From positions 62,001 to 126,000 of the forward strand of contig VFIW01000038.1 of assembly GCA_006386115.1 (NCBI GenBank): a stretch of 64,000 bases of DNA, read 5' to 3'. Positions 35,148 through 44,920 of this stretch are shown piece by piece. The position numbers and the translations under genes are program-made. Position 1 is the first letter of the stretch, and the number at the start of each line of letters is the position of its first letter. A model generated the notes under the pieces. That model was given only the letters and a program-made list of their open reading frames with translations. It did no database searches and was not told where the DNA came from. This DNA is from Globisporangium splendens (taxonomy: Eukaryota; Oomycota; Peronosporomycetes; Pythiales; Pythiaceae).

Positions 35148-36476
35148 ATGGAACCTCCGCGCCGTCCCTCGTCTTGTTCGCCGGTTCCTCCCTCTGCTTT
35201 AGTCGACGAAAGGCTATTGACGAACATGACACCTGGACCACTGTCGCTGCAGATCCCGTCGCTCCAGCGCCATGTCCAGCAGCAGGTGCGGCCCAAGCAA
35301 CCGGTTTCCATCTTGCCGCGACCCATGCCGTCCCTCGCCGATGTGCTGCTCGCACCGCGTGCGCTGCCTGAGCATCCAGTAAGCGATACGAACCTGGTCG
35401 TATTGGCCACACTCACAACAGCGATCGCGTCTTGGCATCCTGAACCGCAAACGCAGCCACGTGCTCCAGTGCGAGCATTCTCATCGTCAGTCGGTTCAAG
35501 CACTCTGTCCTCGTCCGAAGCACACTTGGGAGCTTCCTCGATTAGTCCGAATGCAGTCCCAGCCATCGCACAGGCACCCTCGACGTTGCTATCGTCGTCG
35601 TCGGTTCCAGCAGCTACACCAGCAGCTCCGCTCGGCACCAAAGTGAAGAAGAAGCGCATTCGTATCAAGACCGATCGACGACGCGAACAATGTCGCGCGA
35701 ATCAGGCGCGATACCGCAACAAACAGCGCGATCAAGCGGTTGTCTTGGAAGAAAAGGTCCTTGCTCTGCGCGAAGAAGTGCGGGAGTTAGAAAATCAGCG
35801 CATGATGCTTTCGCGAAGCGAGGAGGTACGCCTCAGCAACAGCAATACGCCAACGCAGGCCGTGCTCGACTTTTTCCGGGTGTTTCGACACGGACTTCGG
35901 CGCGAATATGCTCAATCTGATACTTCTGGCGAACCACAAGGCTCACGAGATTTTCACGAACCAAGTAGCCAGCAAAGCGAGTTGCTTGGCTCAGTCCTGG
36001 CACCTGACTTCCGACTTGGTGACTTTCAGGGCGTTGACGCATTCATGGAGCAATGTCGACGGTACTCAGCATTCCACGACGACCTCGTGCTCGAGTTACT
36101 TGACACGCTCACTATCGATCCCTCCACCGAATATGCCAACGAGACTAGCTCCCAATCGATCCGCGTCGCTGCAAAAATCACACTCACGATCACACGAGCC
36201 ACCATCCAGCACGTGTTCCCACACTTGGAGCCAGCGCATGCTCGTATTGTGAAGAAAATGATTGGGAAACGCGTCGCGTACAACGGCATGTTTGAGTTTG
36301 AATTTGATACGACCCACAAAGTGCAGCGACTCGATGTGTCGCTGGACTTCGTGGCCTCGCTGCTGGAGTTGCTGCACAACGTTCGAGAAGTGGCGACGGT
36401 GTTGGAACACGCGCGGATTCAGCAAAACTTCTACCTTTGCGACTTGGACACAGGAAATTTGGCAAGCGATAGCTGA
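35148..36476 (+). CDS. oomycete bZIP transcription factor, Cys-type basic region (copy 2)
   Basis: Paralogue of the gene at 31067; single exon, 442 aa from MEPPRRPSS. The basic region is KTDRRREQCRANQARYRNKQ, again Cys instead of Asn. The zipper is LEEKVLALREEVRELENQ. The long Ser/Pro/Ala N-terminal part is not alignable with copy 1. The C-terminal domain (KITLTITRATIQHVFPHL, AYNGMFEFEFDTTHKVQRLDV, LLELLHNVREVATVLEHARI) is strongly conserved in protein and DNA. Divergent N termini on conserved DNA-binding and C-terminal modules suggest duplication followed by change of the activation region (inference). Confidence 0.85.
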   Translation: MEPPRRPSSCSPVPPSALVDERLLTNMTPGPLSLQIPSLQRHVQQQVRPKQPVSILPRPMPSLADVLLAPRALPEHPVSDTNLVVLATLTTAIASWHPEPQTQPRAPVRAFSSSVGSSTLSSSEAHLGASSISPNAVPAIAQAPSTLLSSSSVPAATPAAPLGTKVKKKRIRIKTDRRREQCRANQARYRNKQRDQAVVLEEKVLALREEVRELENQRMMLSRSEEVRLSNSNTPTQAVLDFFRVFRHGLRREYAQSDTSGEPQGSRDFHEPSSQQSELLGSVLAPDFRLGDFQGVDAFMEQCRRYSAFHDDLVLELLDTLTIDPSTEYANETSSQSIRVAAKITLTITRATIQHVFPHLEPAHARIVKKMIGKRVAYNGMFEFEFDTTHKVQRLDVSLDFVASLLELLHNVREVATVLEHARIQQNFYLCDLDTGNLASDS

Positions 36477-37716
36477 AGGTGCTTGAGCATCTGGAACTCA
36501 AGAACCAAAGCTACATGCTGGTTTGACAGCAGCATTTGGACGTTCAAGCTGAGGTTCGTCGGCATTCACACCATATTTAAGAGATCGGAACTCATGCTTG
36601 CTTTGTTCTTTTGCTTTGCTTGGAATGCGTCGATCCTGATAGTTCGGTCATCTCGTCGCTTTCGTCTGCGCTTCACAAACACCTTCGACTTCAGTCAATG
36701 CGATGCATCCACTGCAAACGAGCCCTTGTCGAGCCAATGGCGAGCATCTTCTCAGTCTATCTGCAGGAACGTGGCCATCGTCGCACAACGGAGGCAGCCG
36801 CCCACGACTTGCAAACCCACAGCGATCGAGCGAGAGTCATCACCAGCTTTTCTCTCTCTCTCTCTCTCTCTGTTCGTCTGCAGCACGACAAAGCACGACG
36901 CCAGCAGCCTTCCTTCTCGCACTCGAAGCTGCCACGCCGTCTAATCTCCCGCACACTGCCATTAGCGTCAGCTGCTGTGCTCTGCGCGCAGTCGCTGTGC
37001 CGCCTCAGACGCAAATCCGAAAGTGAAGCCACCGGCAAAGGCGCCATTTGCCTCATTCGTTCGTCGACTCGATCTCAGCGGCGTCTCGGATTGGCTGCCG
37101 CTTGGCTCCAATCTGGTGCGCACTCGCACCACGTCACAGACGTGGCGGAAAGAGGCTACTATAGAGAGTCGCTTCGGTAGTGCAAGTAGACAGTTATAGA
37201 AACGCAGCCTTTTCTATGTGGGTTGAAGTTGTCTATTTCGAATTGCTGGCGTCTTCTCTCTGTAGCCAGCGAGACAAAACGAATACCCTTGAATAATTAT
37301 AATGTGCAAGTCGCTATAAACTCGATGAATGCGCATATACCTCAGAATTAGTCGTGTGTAAAAATATGATACTATTGCGATAATGCATTAGACTGCGCTT
37401 TGACTCGTCGGGTCGGTGAAATGCAGGGAACGACGCCATTCGCGAATATGGATGAATATCATCGTATCTCCGACATCACTTGCATTTTGTATCGACGCTT
37501 ACAGCCAATAACAATCGCGTACGATATATATAGCCAATCAAATGACATAATTGAATAATTTCGACCAATCATACACTGTAGGTTTAGGTGTGTACAGCAC
37601 ACCAGCCCCTCCGACGTATTTGGTCGGAGGCCGACTAAAAATATGTGTATGGCCATTCAAAAACAAAGAGAACAACGTATCACTTGCATATTTGCACTCT
37701 CTCCGTCGCAGCAACC
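36477..37716. other. intergenic with TC microsatellite
   Basis: 1.24 kb between bZIP copy 2 and the Crypton. A (TC)n run lies at about 36850-36870. Plus-strand frames around 36611-37180 are open, but their product is Cys/Arg/Ser-rich and depends on the microsatellite. The last 400 bp are AT-rich (GATATATATAGCC near 37524) and may be the left part of the transposon. Confidence 0.4.
36850..36870. repeat. TC dinucleotide microsatellite
   Basis: About ten perfect CT/TC units in the plus strand. Confidence 0.8.
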
Positions 37717-39762
37717 ATGGGTTTGGACGAGCTACAGCCTGGCAACACCAAGCGGGCAAAGGCAACTGCCGTTAAAGCTTTCGGGAGGTTCCTCGATGCC
37801 GAGGAGGTAAGTTTAGAGTATGTGAAGATCTGCATCGAACGCGATGTCAAAGGCCAAACGTTTGTGTCTGTAATGGATAAGTTTGGTATGTATCTTGCAT
37901 TTAACGAAGGAAAAAATGGCAAGCCGCTAGCCCGTCATTCTGCTATGCAGTACTACAGGCAGGTGAAGATCTGGCTGCTCGAGCAATTTCCTCAGCATCG
38001 AGCATCGTTGGAAACCCGATTGCTAAAGATGGGAAGGACGCTAGAGAATTTCTGTGTAAAAAGAGAGGGCGGTGGATTTGTGAAGAAAGCCACTGCATGT
38101 ACAAAGGTGGATTTGAGCAAATGATGTATTTTTTGTATAGCAATGCGTGTTCGTCTAGTGACTACCAAAGATCAGCTTTGCTGTGTCTTCTATGGTACCT
38201 CTTCGGGCGTGCGTCTCTGATTTAACGCTCGTGCGCAAACAGAACGTGTCAATCGATGCAGGAAATGTGTTCTTTTTGCGGTTTATCCGCATGAAGACGA
38301 GCGAGGAGCAAGGATTGTCGATCCACCCTTGCAACGACTTCGTCACGTGTCCATTGCTCGCGATCGCAATGGCGCTTATGATGCAGGCCGCTCCGTGCTC
38401 AGATCTCCTCGACAATCTGCCTGAGCAGCCGGCTCAAGCTGCGCTTTCGCTCGGGCCAACAACACGCTGCTGGAGATCCTCGACAACGGAGACTCCTACA
38501 CCGAGCTCCAACCCCCGAATACCGATGCCTGCTGACATCACGCCGACGATCCACAGTCACGTGAACCGGCTGTTGGATCGAATTGCAAAGCCGCCGGAGT
38601 TCTCTAGCAACTGACATCGCATTCATTCCGTCGAGGCAGTGCCCAGCACGCGAACGGATCTGCTGACCTCACCGTGTGCTGGATCTTCGACCGTGGGGCC
38701 TGGAACATGAGCACGACAAACAAGGGGTTCAGCTACGTGTTTAATACCACCAAAGAGGATCACAAGGTATCAAAAGTCTTGAGCGGCTGGCATGTTGACG
38801 ACTCGATTTCGTTGCTGGACTTGACGCGGTTCGACACCCAGACACAAGATCGGATCAAGAATGTGCAGAATCGGCTGTACACGACGTGCAAGGGCCTCGG
38901 CACGACAAGATTCAACGTTAACCAGCGCGTACTCGACGTTCTCACGGCTTACCTTATCCGTCACTATCCACTGCTGAAGGAGGTCAACCCCGAAGGGCCA
39001 GTGATCAAGCGTCTGGAGACTTGTGTGTTGGAGTCGGACTGCACGGTTGCCGATTTGTTGTCGTGGTCTACGCATCTTGTCGCCATCCCAAGTTCCTGTA
39101 CAAAAGAAGAAATCAAGCCATGCAAGTCAAGCAAACAAGTACTCAAGATCACAGAGGAATCCTCAATTATTCGTCACCAAGCGAGTGTCATTGATCATTT
39201 TATCCAGCATGTTAAGCGCCAAGATGCACGCATGGACGCGTTGGAAGCAAAACTAAATGGGGCACATTCACCAAGTAAAGAGAAGCGTCAGCAAGAAGAT
39301 CCCGTTGCAAGCGAACCAAAAAAACGAAAGACACACCAAGCAGTAACTCACCTGAAGACTACTTGGTTCTCGTGGTACGCACATGAGCCACGGATGTGGA
39401 GCGCGCAGGGCGATAAGCAGAAGAAGTCGGATGCGAAGTTGCTGGTTGCATTCATGAAGCTTTTCCTTGAAGATGGTTTTGCTCTCGACAGTCAGGCGCC
39501 GAATTACCGAGATCTGGTGCTGGAGCTGGGATCGAAAGCAGAAAGCAGCGTGCTAGAATTTCTCCGTGCAAGGGGAATATCGTCGAAGGGGAGCAATGCC
39601 GTGCTCAAGCACCTACGCGTTCTCCATCGCTCTGGCGCTCTCAACGATAAAATTGCACACCACCGCAAACTCCTCGCTGCACGCAAGATTTTGGATCCTG
39701 CCCCTGGCTTCACGCAAGACGTTCTTGAATTAGTTGTGTTCAGTAAGCAGTCAGACTCGTAA
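37717..39762 (+). mobile_element. Crypton-type tyrosine recombinase, decayed
   Basis: Remains of a Crypton DNA transposon, which moves by a tyrosine recombinase through a circular form. Reading begins MGLDELQPGNTKRAKATAVK at 37717. The SAM-like N-terminal domain (KPLARHSAMQYYRQVKIWLL) ends at a stop at 38122-38124. The sequence then continues in shifted frames: MYFLYSNACSSSDYQ (from 38123), LVRKQNVSIDAGNVFFLRF with the first catalytic Arg in IRMKTSEEQG (38183 frame), and HSFRRGSAQHANG (about 38618, H-x-x-R). Then WIFDRGAWNMSTTNKGFSYVF contains the nucleophile Tyr. The GCR1_C-like tail (TWFSWYAHEPRMW) runs to 39762. At least three frame changes (near 38118, 38215 and 38440-38625) mean no full recombinase can be made. 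Cryptons lack terminal inverted repeats, and I could not fix the ends. Confidence 0.8.
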
Positions 39763-39858
39763 TACCCACCATTTGACCACGCTCTCACACAAGCAACACA
39801 TGTATGCAGCACTTACATTTTAACTCCATTGAATACACGTTTCCTTTCATTTGCTGGT

Positions 39859-39926
39859 TGCCAACAGAGGGTATCGATCCCTCAGCATTCGCGTGGACCA
39901 ATGCCTTGCACCTCACAAGTGCTGGC
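39859..39926 (-). repeat. compact tRNA-like cloverleaf, copy 1
   Basis: On the minus strand a 68-nt sequence folds into a complete cloverleaf. Acceptor GCCAGCA/TGTTGGC is 7 bp with a discriminator A. D-like stem CTTG/CAAG has loop TGAGGTG. Anticodon-like stem GCATT/AATGC has a 10-nt loop. There is a one-base variable region. T stem GAGGG/CCCTC has loop ATCGATA (C56, G57, A58 positions kept), which resembles a pol III B box. There are no linkers between acceptor, D and anticodon arms, so it is not a standard tRNA gene. A SINE head of tRNA origin is likely. See copy 2 at 40807. Confidence 0.6.
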
Positions 39927-40015
39927 TCAGGCGTGTTGCATTGTGTGCGCCGCTCATCGTGCTCATTTTGATTTTCGCCACCTCCTGCAACATCATCAAC
40001 AACAACAACAACAAG

Positions 40016-40534
40016 ATGAAGCCCCCTACGAAGAACAACATCAGCTCCAGGGCTGAGTTCAAGGGACTCTGCGTGATGTACGCGAATTCGGCCGGTGTCC
40101 GCATTCGCGATCAAGCGCTACGCCACCTCCGGACTACTCTCAACGCGGCATCAAGCCACTCAAACGACCTGCATGAGGCCCTGTACGTCATCTTCCTCTC
40201 CCTCGCCAAACGCGGCACACGCATGATCGAGCTTGAGCATCTACGCGAGTGGATTGCTCCACCGGCGGACGCCACGGACGCGAACGACGATGCTGAGTGG
40301 ACAGCTGAAGGAAGTCTGGCAGGAGAACAGCTTCACAGCGTTCGAAAAGTCTTGGATTGCGTGAAGGAGGGGAAGAAGACGTACTACCTGGTTGACTGGG
40401 CGCCGACGTACGAGCCGCGCGAGAACCTACCGCAATCGCTGATTGTCCAATTCAATAAGGAGCGCCGTGCTCTAGTTCGTCGAACCTACATTGAATACGA
40501 AGCAAGCGAGGACAACAGCGAAAACCCACAATAA
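40016..40534 (+). CDS. small chromodomain protein, probably transposon-associated
   Basis: 172-codon frame from ATG 40016, 250 bp after the Crypton frame on the same strand. The N-terminal 95 residues are helical (AEFKGLCVMYANSAGVRIRDQ, LHEALYVIFLSLAKRGTRM) and unrecognised. An acidic linker follows. Residues about 112-155 read VRKVLDCVKEGKKTYYLVDW, then APTYEPRENLPQSLIVQF, the chromodomain pattern (I-L-D, YLVxW, WEP replaced by YEP, ENL). The tail is Arg- then Glu-rich. Chromodomains are commonly found at the end of Gypsy integrases and in chromatin readers; a free-standing small one beside a Crypton could be a transposon accessory or domesticated gene. An upstream in-frame extension to 39851 covers the tRNA-like sequence and is probably not coding. 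Confidence 0.55.
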   Translation: MKPPTKNNISSRAEFKGLCVMYANSAGVRIRDQALRHLRTTLNAASSHSNDLHEALYVIFLSLAKRGTRMIELEHLREWIAPPADATDANDDAEWTAEGSLAGEQLHSVRKVLDCVKEGKKTYYLVDWAPTYEPRENLPQSLIVQFNKERRALVRRTYIEYEASEDNSENPQ

Positions 40535-40609
40535 CTCAAATAACACGATTTGATTTGCTCACACACTTCGTTGGATTGATTGAGGTTTATATAAGCACAA
40601 GTTTATACA

Positions 40610-40708
40610 ACAATGTTAACAGCAATATGTCGTACACAAAGTTTAACGCCCGAAGGTACAACAATGTTAACGCGACAACATGCACACAAAGTTTAACGTA
40701 AACTCGAG
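40610..40708. repeat. imperfect 50-bp tandem duplication
   Basis: Two units each containing ACAATGTTAAC (40610-40620 and 40661-40671) and ACACAAAGTTTAACG (40634-40648 and 40684-40698), 50-51 bp apart. Confidence 0.75.
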
Positions 40709-40806
40709 ACAAAATGCGCCAAAATACATTCCATAAGCACACACATTCATGAGCACACACATTCATAAGCAATCAAATGCACACACAATCACATGCATGC
40801 ACACTA

Positions 40807-40871
40807 TGCCGGCAGAGGGTATCGACCCCTCAACACAGGATAACCCGTGTCCTGAACCTCCAGGTACCGGC
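40807..40871 (-). repeat. compact tRNA-like cloverleaf, copy 2
   Basis: Minus-strand 65-nt partner of 39859-39926. Acceptor GCCGGTA/TGCCGGC, D-like stem CCTG/CAGG (loop GAGGTT), anticodon-like stem ACACG/TGTGT (8-nt loop), one-base variable region, T stem GAGGG/CCCTC with loop GTCGATA, discriminator A. Against copy 1 several base pairs change on both sides (acceptor A-T to G-C, D stem T-A to C-G, whole anticodon stem), so pairing is kept while sequence differs. Same orientation as copy 1, with the chromodomain frame between them. Confidence 0.6.
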
Positions 40872-41745
40872 TCGGAGGGGGGAGGGGCGGTGTCGACCTG
40901 CGTGGTAGAAGAAATAAATCGCGAATGTCGAGCTAAGTGGAACTGGCGCAATACACAAACGCTTCTTGTCCACGTCTTAAAATAAAGCGGGCTTATCCCT
41001 TTGAAGCGCGCTATATTTATCTTAAGCTGGCTTAAACACATAGAAGCGCGCTTGTTAACGAGTGGAAATGGAAACCACAAAATCTAACTCTATTAGTGGC
41101 CTCTTCACACCGTTTGTTGGCCTCATTTGCCAATTTCCTCTGTAGAGAGCACATCTCTCCTGCATATTTTTGTCTTCTTTTGTGTGGAAAACGTTTTTCT
41201 CGTTTTTCTCAGCCTACAGGCCGTTTTGATCCTTCTAAGAGTGCCTATCAAACATGGGTCAAATGGTCCTCTCACTCGTTTTATTTTCATGCACCCATTA
41301 ATAACCCCTTACCCTACCCTAACTCAGTGCTGGCTATCATAACCTACATTATTGCACTTAATAAAGGCCCCTGCTGACTATTTGAGTCGGAGAAGGGGCG
41401 TCGGATCTCTCGGATGGTCGGAGATATTATGGTATGGAAAATGCAGCGCTCTCAGCAGGCGGATATGCGTGGATTGCGTGCGTGGAACACTGCGAACGTG
41501 TGGCAGCTCGACTGCGCAACACGACGGCGCGTCTGCAGAGCTGCGCAAAAGCTATTTTCGAAGGAAAAAATAACGACGGAAAAGGTATTTTCAGTCGCCT
41601 GTTTGCTGGTTTCTTCTGTCTTTCTTACGCTCTCTATGCGTGTGCATGCATTGGGAGTCAATCTCACACGCGCTGCTGTTTGAAGGGAAGAAATAGCGCG
41701 GGTGTGGCATGCTTGGCGACGGTTTGTAGCGCTTTTTGAGTCCCG

Positions 41746-44625
41746 ATGCCGCGCGCATTGAACCGCGTGGGTGTCGAGGTCGCGGCGGCGACTGGCACCG
41801 CTGCAACAGCGCTGCCGGCGGAGCTGCTGAGAGCGAAGAAAGCGGAGCGACGCGCGCGAGCCAAGCAGCGCGCAGAGGAGAAGAGCAGACTAGAGCGCAG
41901 CAAGCAGCTGTCAGTATCCGACGCTACACCCGAATCCAACCACAGTGGTGGCAGCGATGCGATTTTAGAGCTCCAACCGACAGCAGCTACTGTGAAGGAC
42001 AAAGTACACACGCCTGAAGTCGAAGAACATGCTTCAGTAGCAGTAAATGGAGATGCCTGTGCGGCAAACCTGTTATCTGCGTTGGAGCAAGCGAATGCTG
42101 AGCATGGGACCGAAGAAATCATCAACGTGGATGCGAACGTAGCGAGATTGAACCTCACTGTGCAGTCACCGGAACAAGTACAACACGAAGGCTTGAATAC
42201 CAAGAAGAAGCAGTTTAAGCGCGCACCGACTGACCGCACCACTAGTGCGGCTGCGTTCAAGATCCAAAAAGCGCTGAAACGCAAGTTTCTGAAGAAAACA
42301 CTCAAGAAGTGTACGTCATTTTTACGCCATTCGTCCAGAGTATTTGCCGAAGTGGATCTGCCGCCGCCATTGACCCCACCGCTCAATATGGTTCCGTCTT
42401 CTGCCAACGAAGACGACCCAGTAATAGCACCAAATTGGCTACAGCATTCTTCGAAGCCCTCTCGTTCTCACTCTCCAGTCGATTCAAGTCTGGTAGAAAT
42501 CCCCACACAGAAACCCAATCGAGACAAGTGTGATTCGACAGCATCTCCTGTAAAGCGGAAAGAAAAGAAGACGAAACTTGATTCTCGTAAGACGCACCAG
42601 GGAAAGCGAGATGCATCGCCTTCCTCCTCGGAGAGCCATCGTGATTCGAGCAGTGAGCACGATAAAGATGAAGCAGAAGACCAATCGTCATCCGCTTCAA
42701 TCTCGAGATCATCGAGGTCGTCTTCGTCCGCATCTCCTTCTTTATCGTCGTCATCGAATCCGTCTTCATCCTCGTCATCGTTAGATAAGAAAATACGACA
42801 GAAATTTAAGAGAAGCAGCACAAGGAACCAACAAAGCAAGAGGAAGGATGTCGCTGCAACAAATAAGAAAACCGCGATGCGTTCTCGGAGAACAATAGCG
42901 CGCGAATCAGGCGACGGAACGAGTGAAGTCAGCGACTCTGGATCATTCGCTGCAGTACGACCAATGTCGGCGTTGCTCTTAGGTGTCTCCGACAAAGACT
43001 ACAGTCAAATTCATCACGACAGTGCTATTAAGATCCAGGCGTGGGTGCGTGGTGTGCAAGGGCGAAGGCTTGCTCATATACAACGAGTCGAGTTGGAACG
43101 TGAAATCGCAAACGAGGCACTCCACGAAGTGTACGAAGAAGCGTTGATACGTATACAGACGGTCGTGAAAGGGTACTTAACGCGCCGTCAGCTCGGAATT
43201 GCCCCAAGTATCAAAAGCAGTAAGAACAGAGGAACAGCGAAGAACCGAAGAGCTAGTATCACTGCGCTCTTTAAGGGTGACGACGCGACCGAGATGTGTG
43301 CTACAGCGTCCGAGTCTCCAGAAAAATATGGTAACGACGAAAAGCTGTATCGTGGGGGTAGGAACAAGAGTGAGGACAATGTCGCGGAATGGCCCGTCGA
43401 GTTCAACTTAGAAGGCCTCGACAACTGGGAGGAGCTCAACACTATCTCAAACGCTAGCGGCGATTGCGTCACGCACACGCGTTTCCTGTCCAAGAGCAAG
43501 TTGCGTGTGTTCTGCGGCACGTGGAACATGCATGCAAAGAAACCGCAAGACGATTTACGGCTCTGGATTCCATTGAACAAGTACCATATCGTCGCCGTTG
43601 GCACTGAAGAATGTGTGCATTCGATCGCGAAAAGTGTCGTCTTTACTTCGAAAAAGCAGTGGGAAGACCTATTGAAAGAGACTCTCGGTGAGGAGTACGT
43701 ACTTGTGTCATCGCATTCGCTGACAGCGATTCACAATATCGTGTTTGCCCATGAAAGTGTGATCCCGTTGCTGAGTAATATCCAATCAGACGCTGTCGCA
43801 ACGGGGTTGGGCAATCAATTAGGCAACAAAGGTGGCGTTGGCATCGCATTTTCCATTGGACGCACGAGCTTTGCGTTTGTGAACTGCCATTTCGATGCTC
43901 ATCAGCAAAACACCGACAAGCGGAATGGAAACTTTCATCGCATTAACCAAGAACTGAAGCTCTATCCCTCTCAAAACTCGCTCGTCACTCCTGGGTCGTC
44001 CTCGTCGCCGCCATCGAATGCTGTCACGGGTCTTGCCTCATTGGGTGGACTGGGAAAAACGACGGCGAGTCGCTTCTCAACAGTGTCGCCAAACTCGCCA
44101 CCCGTGAGTCTTTTAGGGAAAAAGCAGGCGATCTCGGAATGCTTTGATCGCGTGTTTTGGTTTGGCGATTTGAATTATCGGATCAATGGCACGCGGTGCA
44201 TGGTAGATCTCTTGCTGCTGCATAACAAGTACGAAGTGCTGCGCTTCAACGACCAGCTGCAGATCGAGATGGCCAAAGGACGCGTGTTTGCGCATTTCCA
44301 GGAAGGTCCGCTGCATTTTCGCCCGACGTACAAATTCGACAAGCACAGCAATGTGTACGATTCGTCCAGTAAACAACGCATCCCGTCGTGGACCGATCGG
44401 GTGTTGTATCTATCGAACGAGATGGCCAACGACATTGAGATCCTGAGCTACCGCAGCCAGATGAGCTTTCAGACGTCGGACCATCGCCCCGTCGGCGCGA
44501 CGTTCCAAGTCAATTTCAAGCGCCAGTTCGATGCAACCGAGAACAGCGGCACCGAGTTCAGTCGCGTGCTCGCGAGAGGCTACCGCGCCAACCAAGCCAA
44601 GAGCGAAGTGTGCACTGTTCAGTAG
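41746..44625 (+). CDS. IQ-motif inositol polyphosphate 5-phosphatase
   Basis: Removes the 5-phosphate from inositol phosphates or phosphoinositides, shaping membrane signalling. Single exon, 959 aa from MPRALNRVG. The N terminus has a basic Arg/Lys/Ala coiled segment. IQ calmodulin-binding motifs lie near residues 171 (AFKIQKALKRKF), 428 (AIKIQAWVRGVQGRR) and 468 (LIRIQTVVKGYLTRR), separated by a Ser/Asp/Lys-rich low-complexity stretch at about 290-360. The catalytic domain is at 585-935: VFCGTWNMHAKKP, GTEECVHSIAKS, NQLGNKGGVGIAF, FVNCHFDAHQQNTDKR, FWFGDLNYRI (about 804), PSWTDRVLY (about 879) and TSDHRPVGATF (about 910). All signature residues of 5-phosphatases are present. A 50-residue Ser/Pro insert sits between HRINQEL and the GDLNYR motif. 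The IQ fusion suggests Ca2+/calmodulin control (inference). Confidence 0.93.
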   Translation: MPRALNRVGVEVAAATGTAATALPAELLRAKKAERRARAKQRAEEKSRLERSKQLSVSDATPESNHSGGSDAILELQPTAATVKDKVHTPEVEEHASVAVNGDACAANLLSALEQANAEHGTEEIINVDANVARLNLTVQSPEQVQHEGLNTKKKQFKRAPTDRTTSAAAFKIQKALKRKFLKKTLKKCTSFLRHSSRVFAEVDLPPPLTPPLNMVPSSANEDDPVIAPNWLQHSSKPSRSHSPVDSSLVEIPTQKPNRDKCDSTASPVKRKEKKTKLDSRKTHQGKRDASPSSSESHRDSSSEHDKDEAEDQSSSASISRSSRSSSSASPSLSSSSNPSSSSSSLDKKIRQKFKRSSTRNQQSKRKDVAATNKKTAMRSRRTIARESGDGTSEVSDSGSFAAVRPMSALLLGVSDKDYSQIHHDSAIKIQAWVRGVQGRRLAHIQRVELEREIANEALHEVYEEALIRIQTVVKGYLTRRQLGIAPSIKSSKNRGTAKNRRASITALFKGDDATEMCATASESPEKYGNDEKLYRGGRNKSEDNVAEWPVEFNLEGLDNWEELNTISNASGDCVTHTRFLSKSKLRVFCGTWNMHAKKPQDDLRLWIPLNKYHIVAVGTEECVHSIAKSVVFTSKKQWEDLLKETLGEEYVLVSSHSLTAIHNIVFAHESVIPLLSNIQSDAVATGLGNQLGNKGGVGIAFSIGRTSFAFVNCHFDAHQQNTDKRNGNFHRINQELKLYPSQNSLVTPGSSSSPPSNAVTGLASLGGLGKTTASRFSTVSPNSPPVSLLGKKQAISECFDRVFWFGDLNYRINGTRCMVDLLLLHNKYEVLRFNDQLQIEMAKGRVFAHFQEGPLHFRPTYKFDKHSNVYDSSSKQRIPSWTDRVLYLSNEMANDIEILSYRSQMSFQTSDHRPVGATFQVNFKRQFDATENSGTEFSRVLARGYRANQAKSEVCTVQ

Positions 44626-44920
44626 ACAGCTGATTTGCAATGTATCAGCACAGAAGACATCAATGCAATTAGAATGCATGAACAGCAACGTCCATGGCAG
44701 GAACCGAGTTAATCCAATCCCATGAAGCACGAGCGAAATTGATCCCTTCGTGGTAATGTGATGGATCCAATGGAGTCAAAATGCAGCCGTGTTGGTACGA
44801 GCAAGGTTGCTCGACGGTGCACGTTGTATTTGAGAAGCATGCATTCGTGCAACTTTGCAGATAGCGGTTCAATTCTAAACCTTTGCATCAGACACTTCCT
44901 GTTAATTATGGCAGATACAT
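44626..44920. other. short intergenic region
   Basis: Under 300 bp between the phosphatase stop and the LINE fragment. Nothing recognised. Confidence 0.3.

Larger units (their letters stand above)
40535..41745. other. repeat-rich intergenic region
   Basis: 1.2 kb holding a two-unit repeat (40610-40708), a GCACACACATTCAT double repeat (40738-40770), the second tRNA-like element (40807-40871) and a CCCTTACCCTACCCTAAC phrase near 41312 resembling short telomere-like repeats. No gene is supported. Confidence 0.4.

Noticed and set aside
41312..41330. Telomere-like repeat (CCCTTACCCTACCCTAAC)
   Set aside because: Only about three irregular units; too short to argue for a telomere or fusion site.
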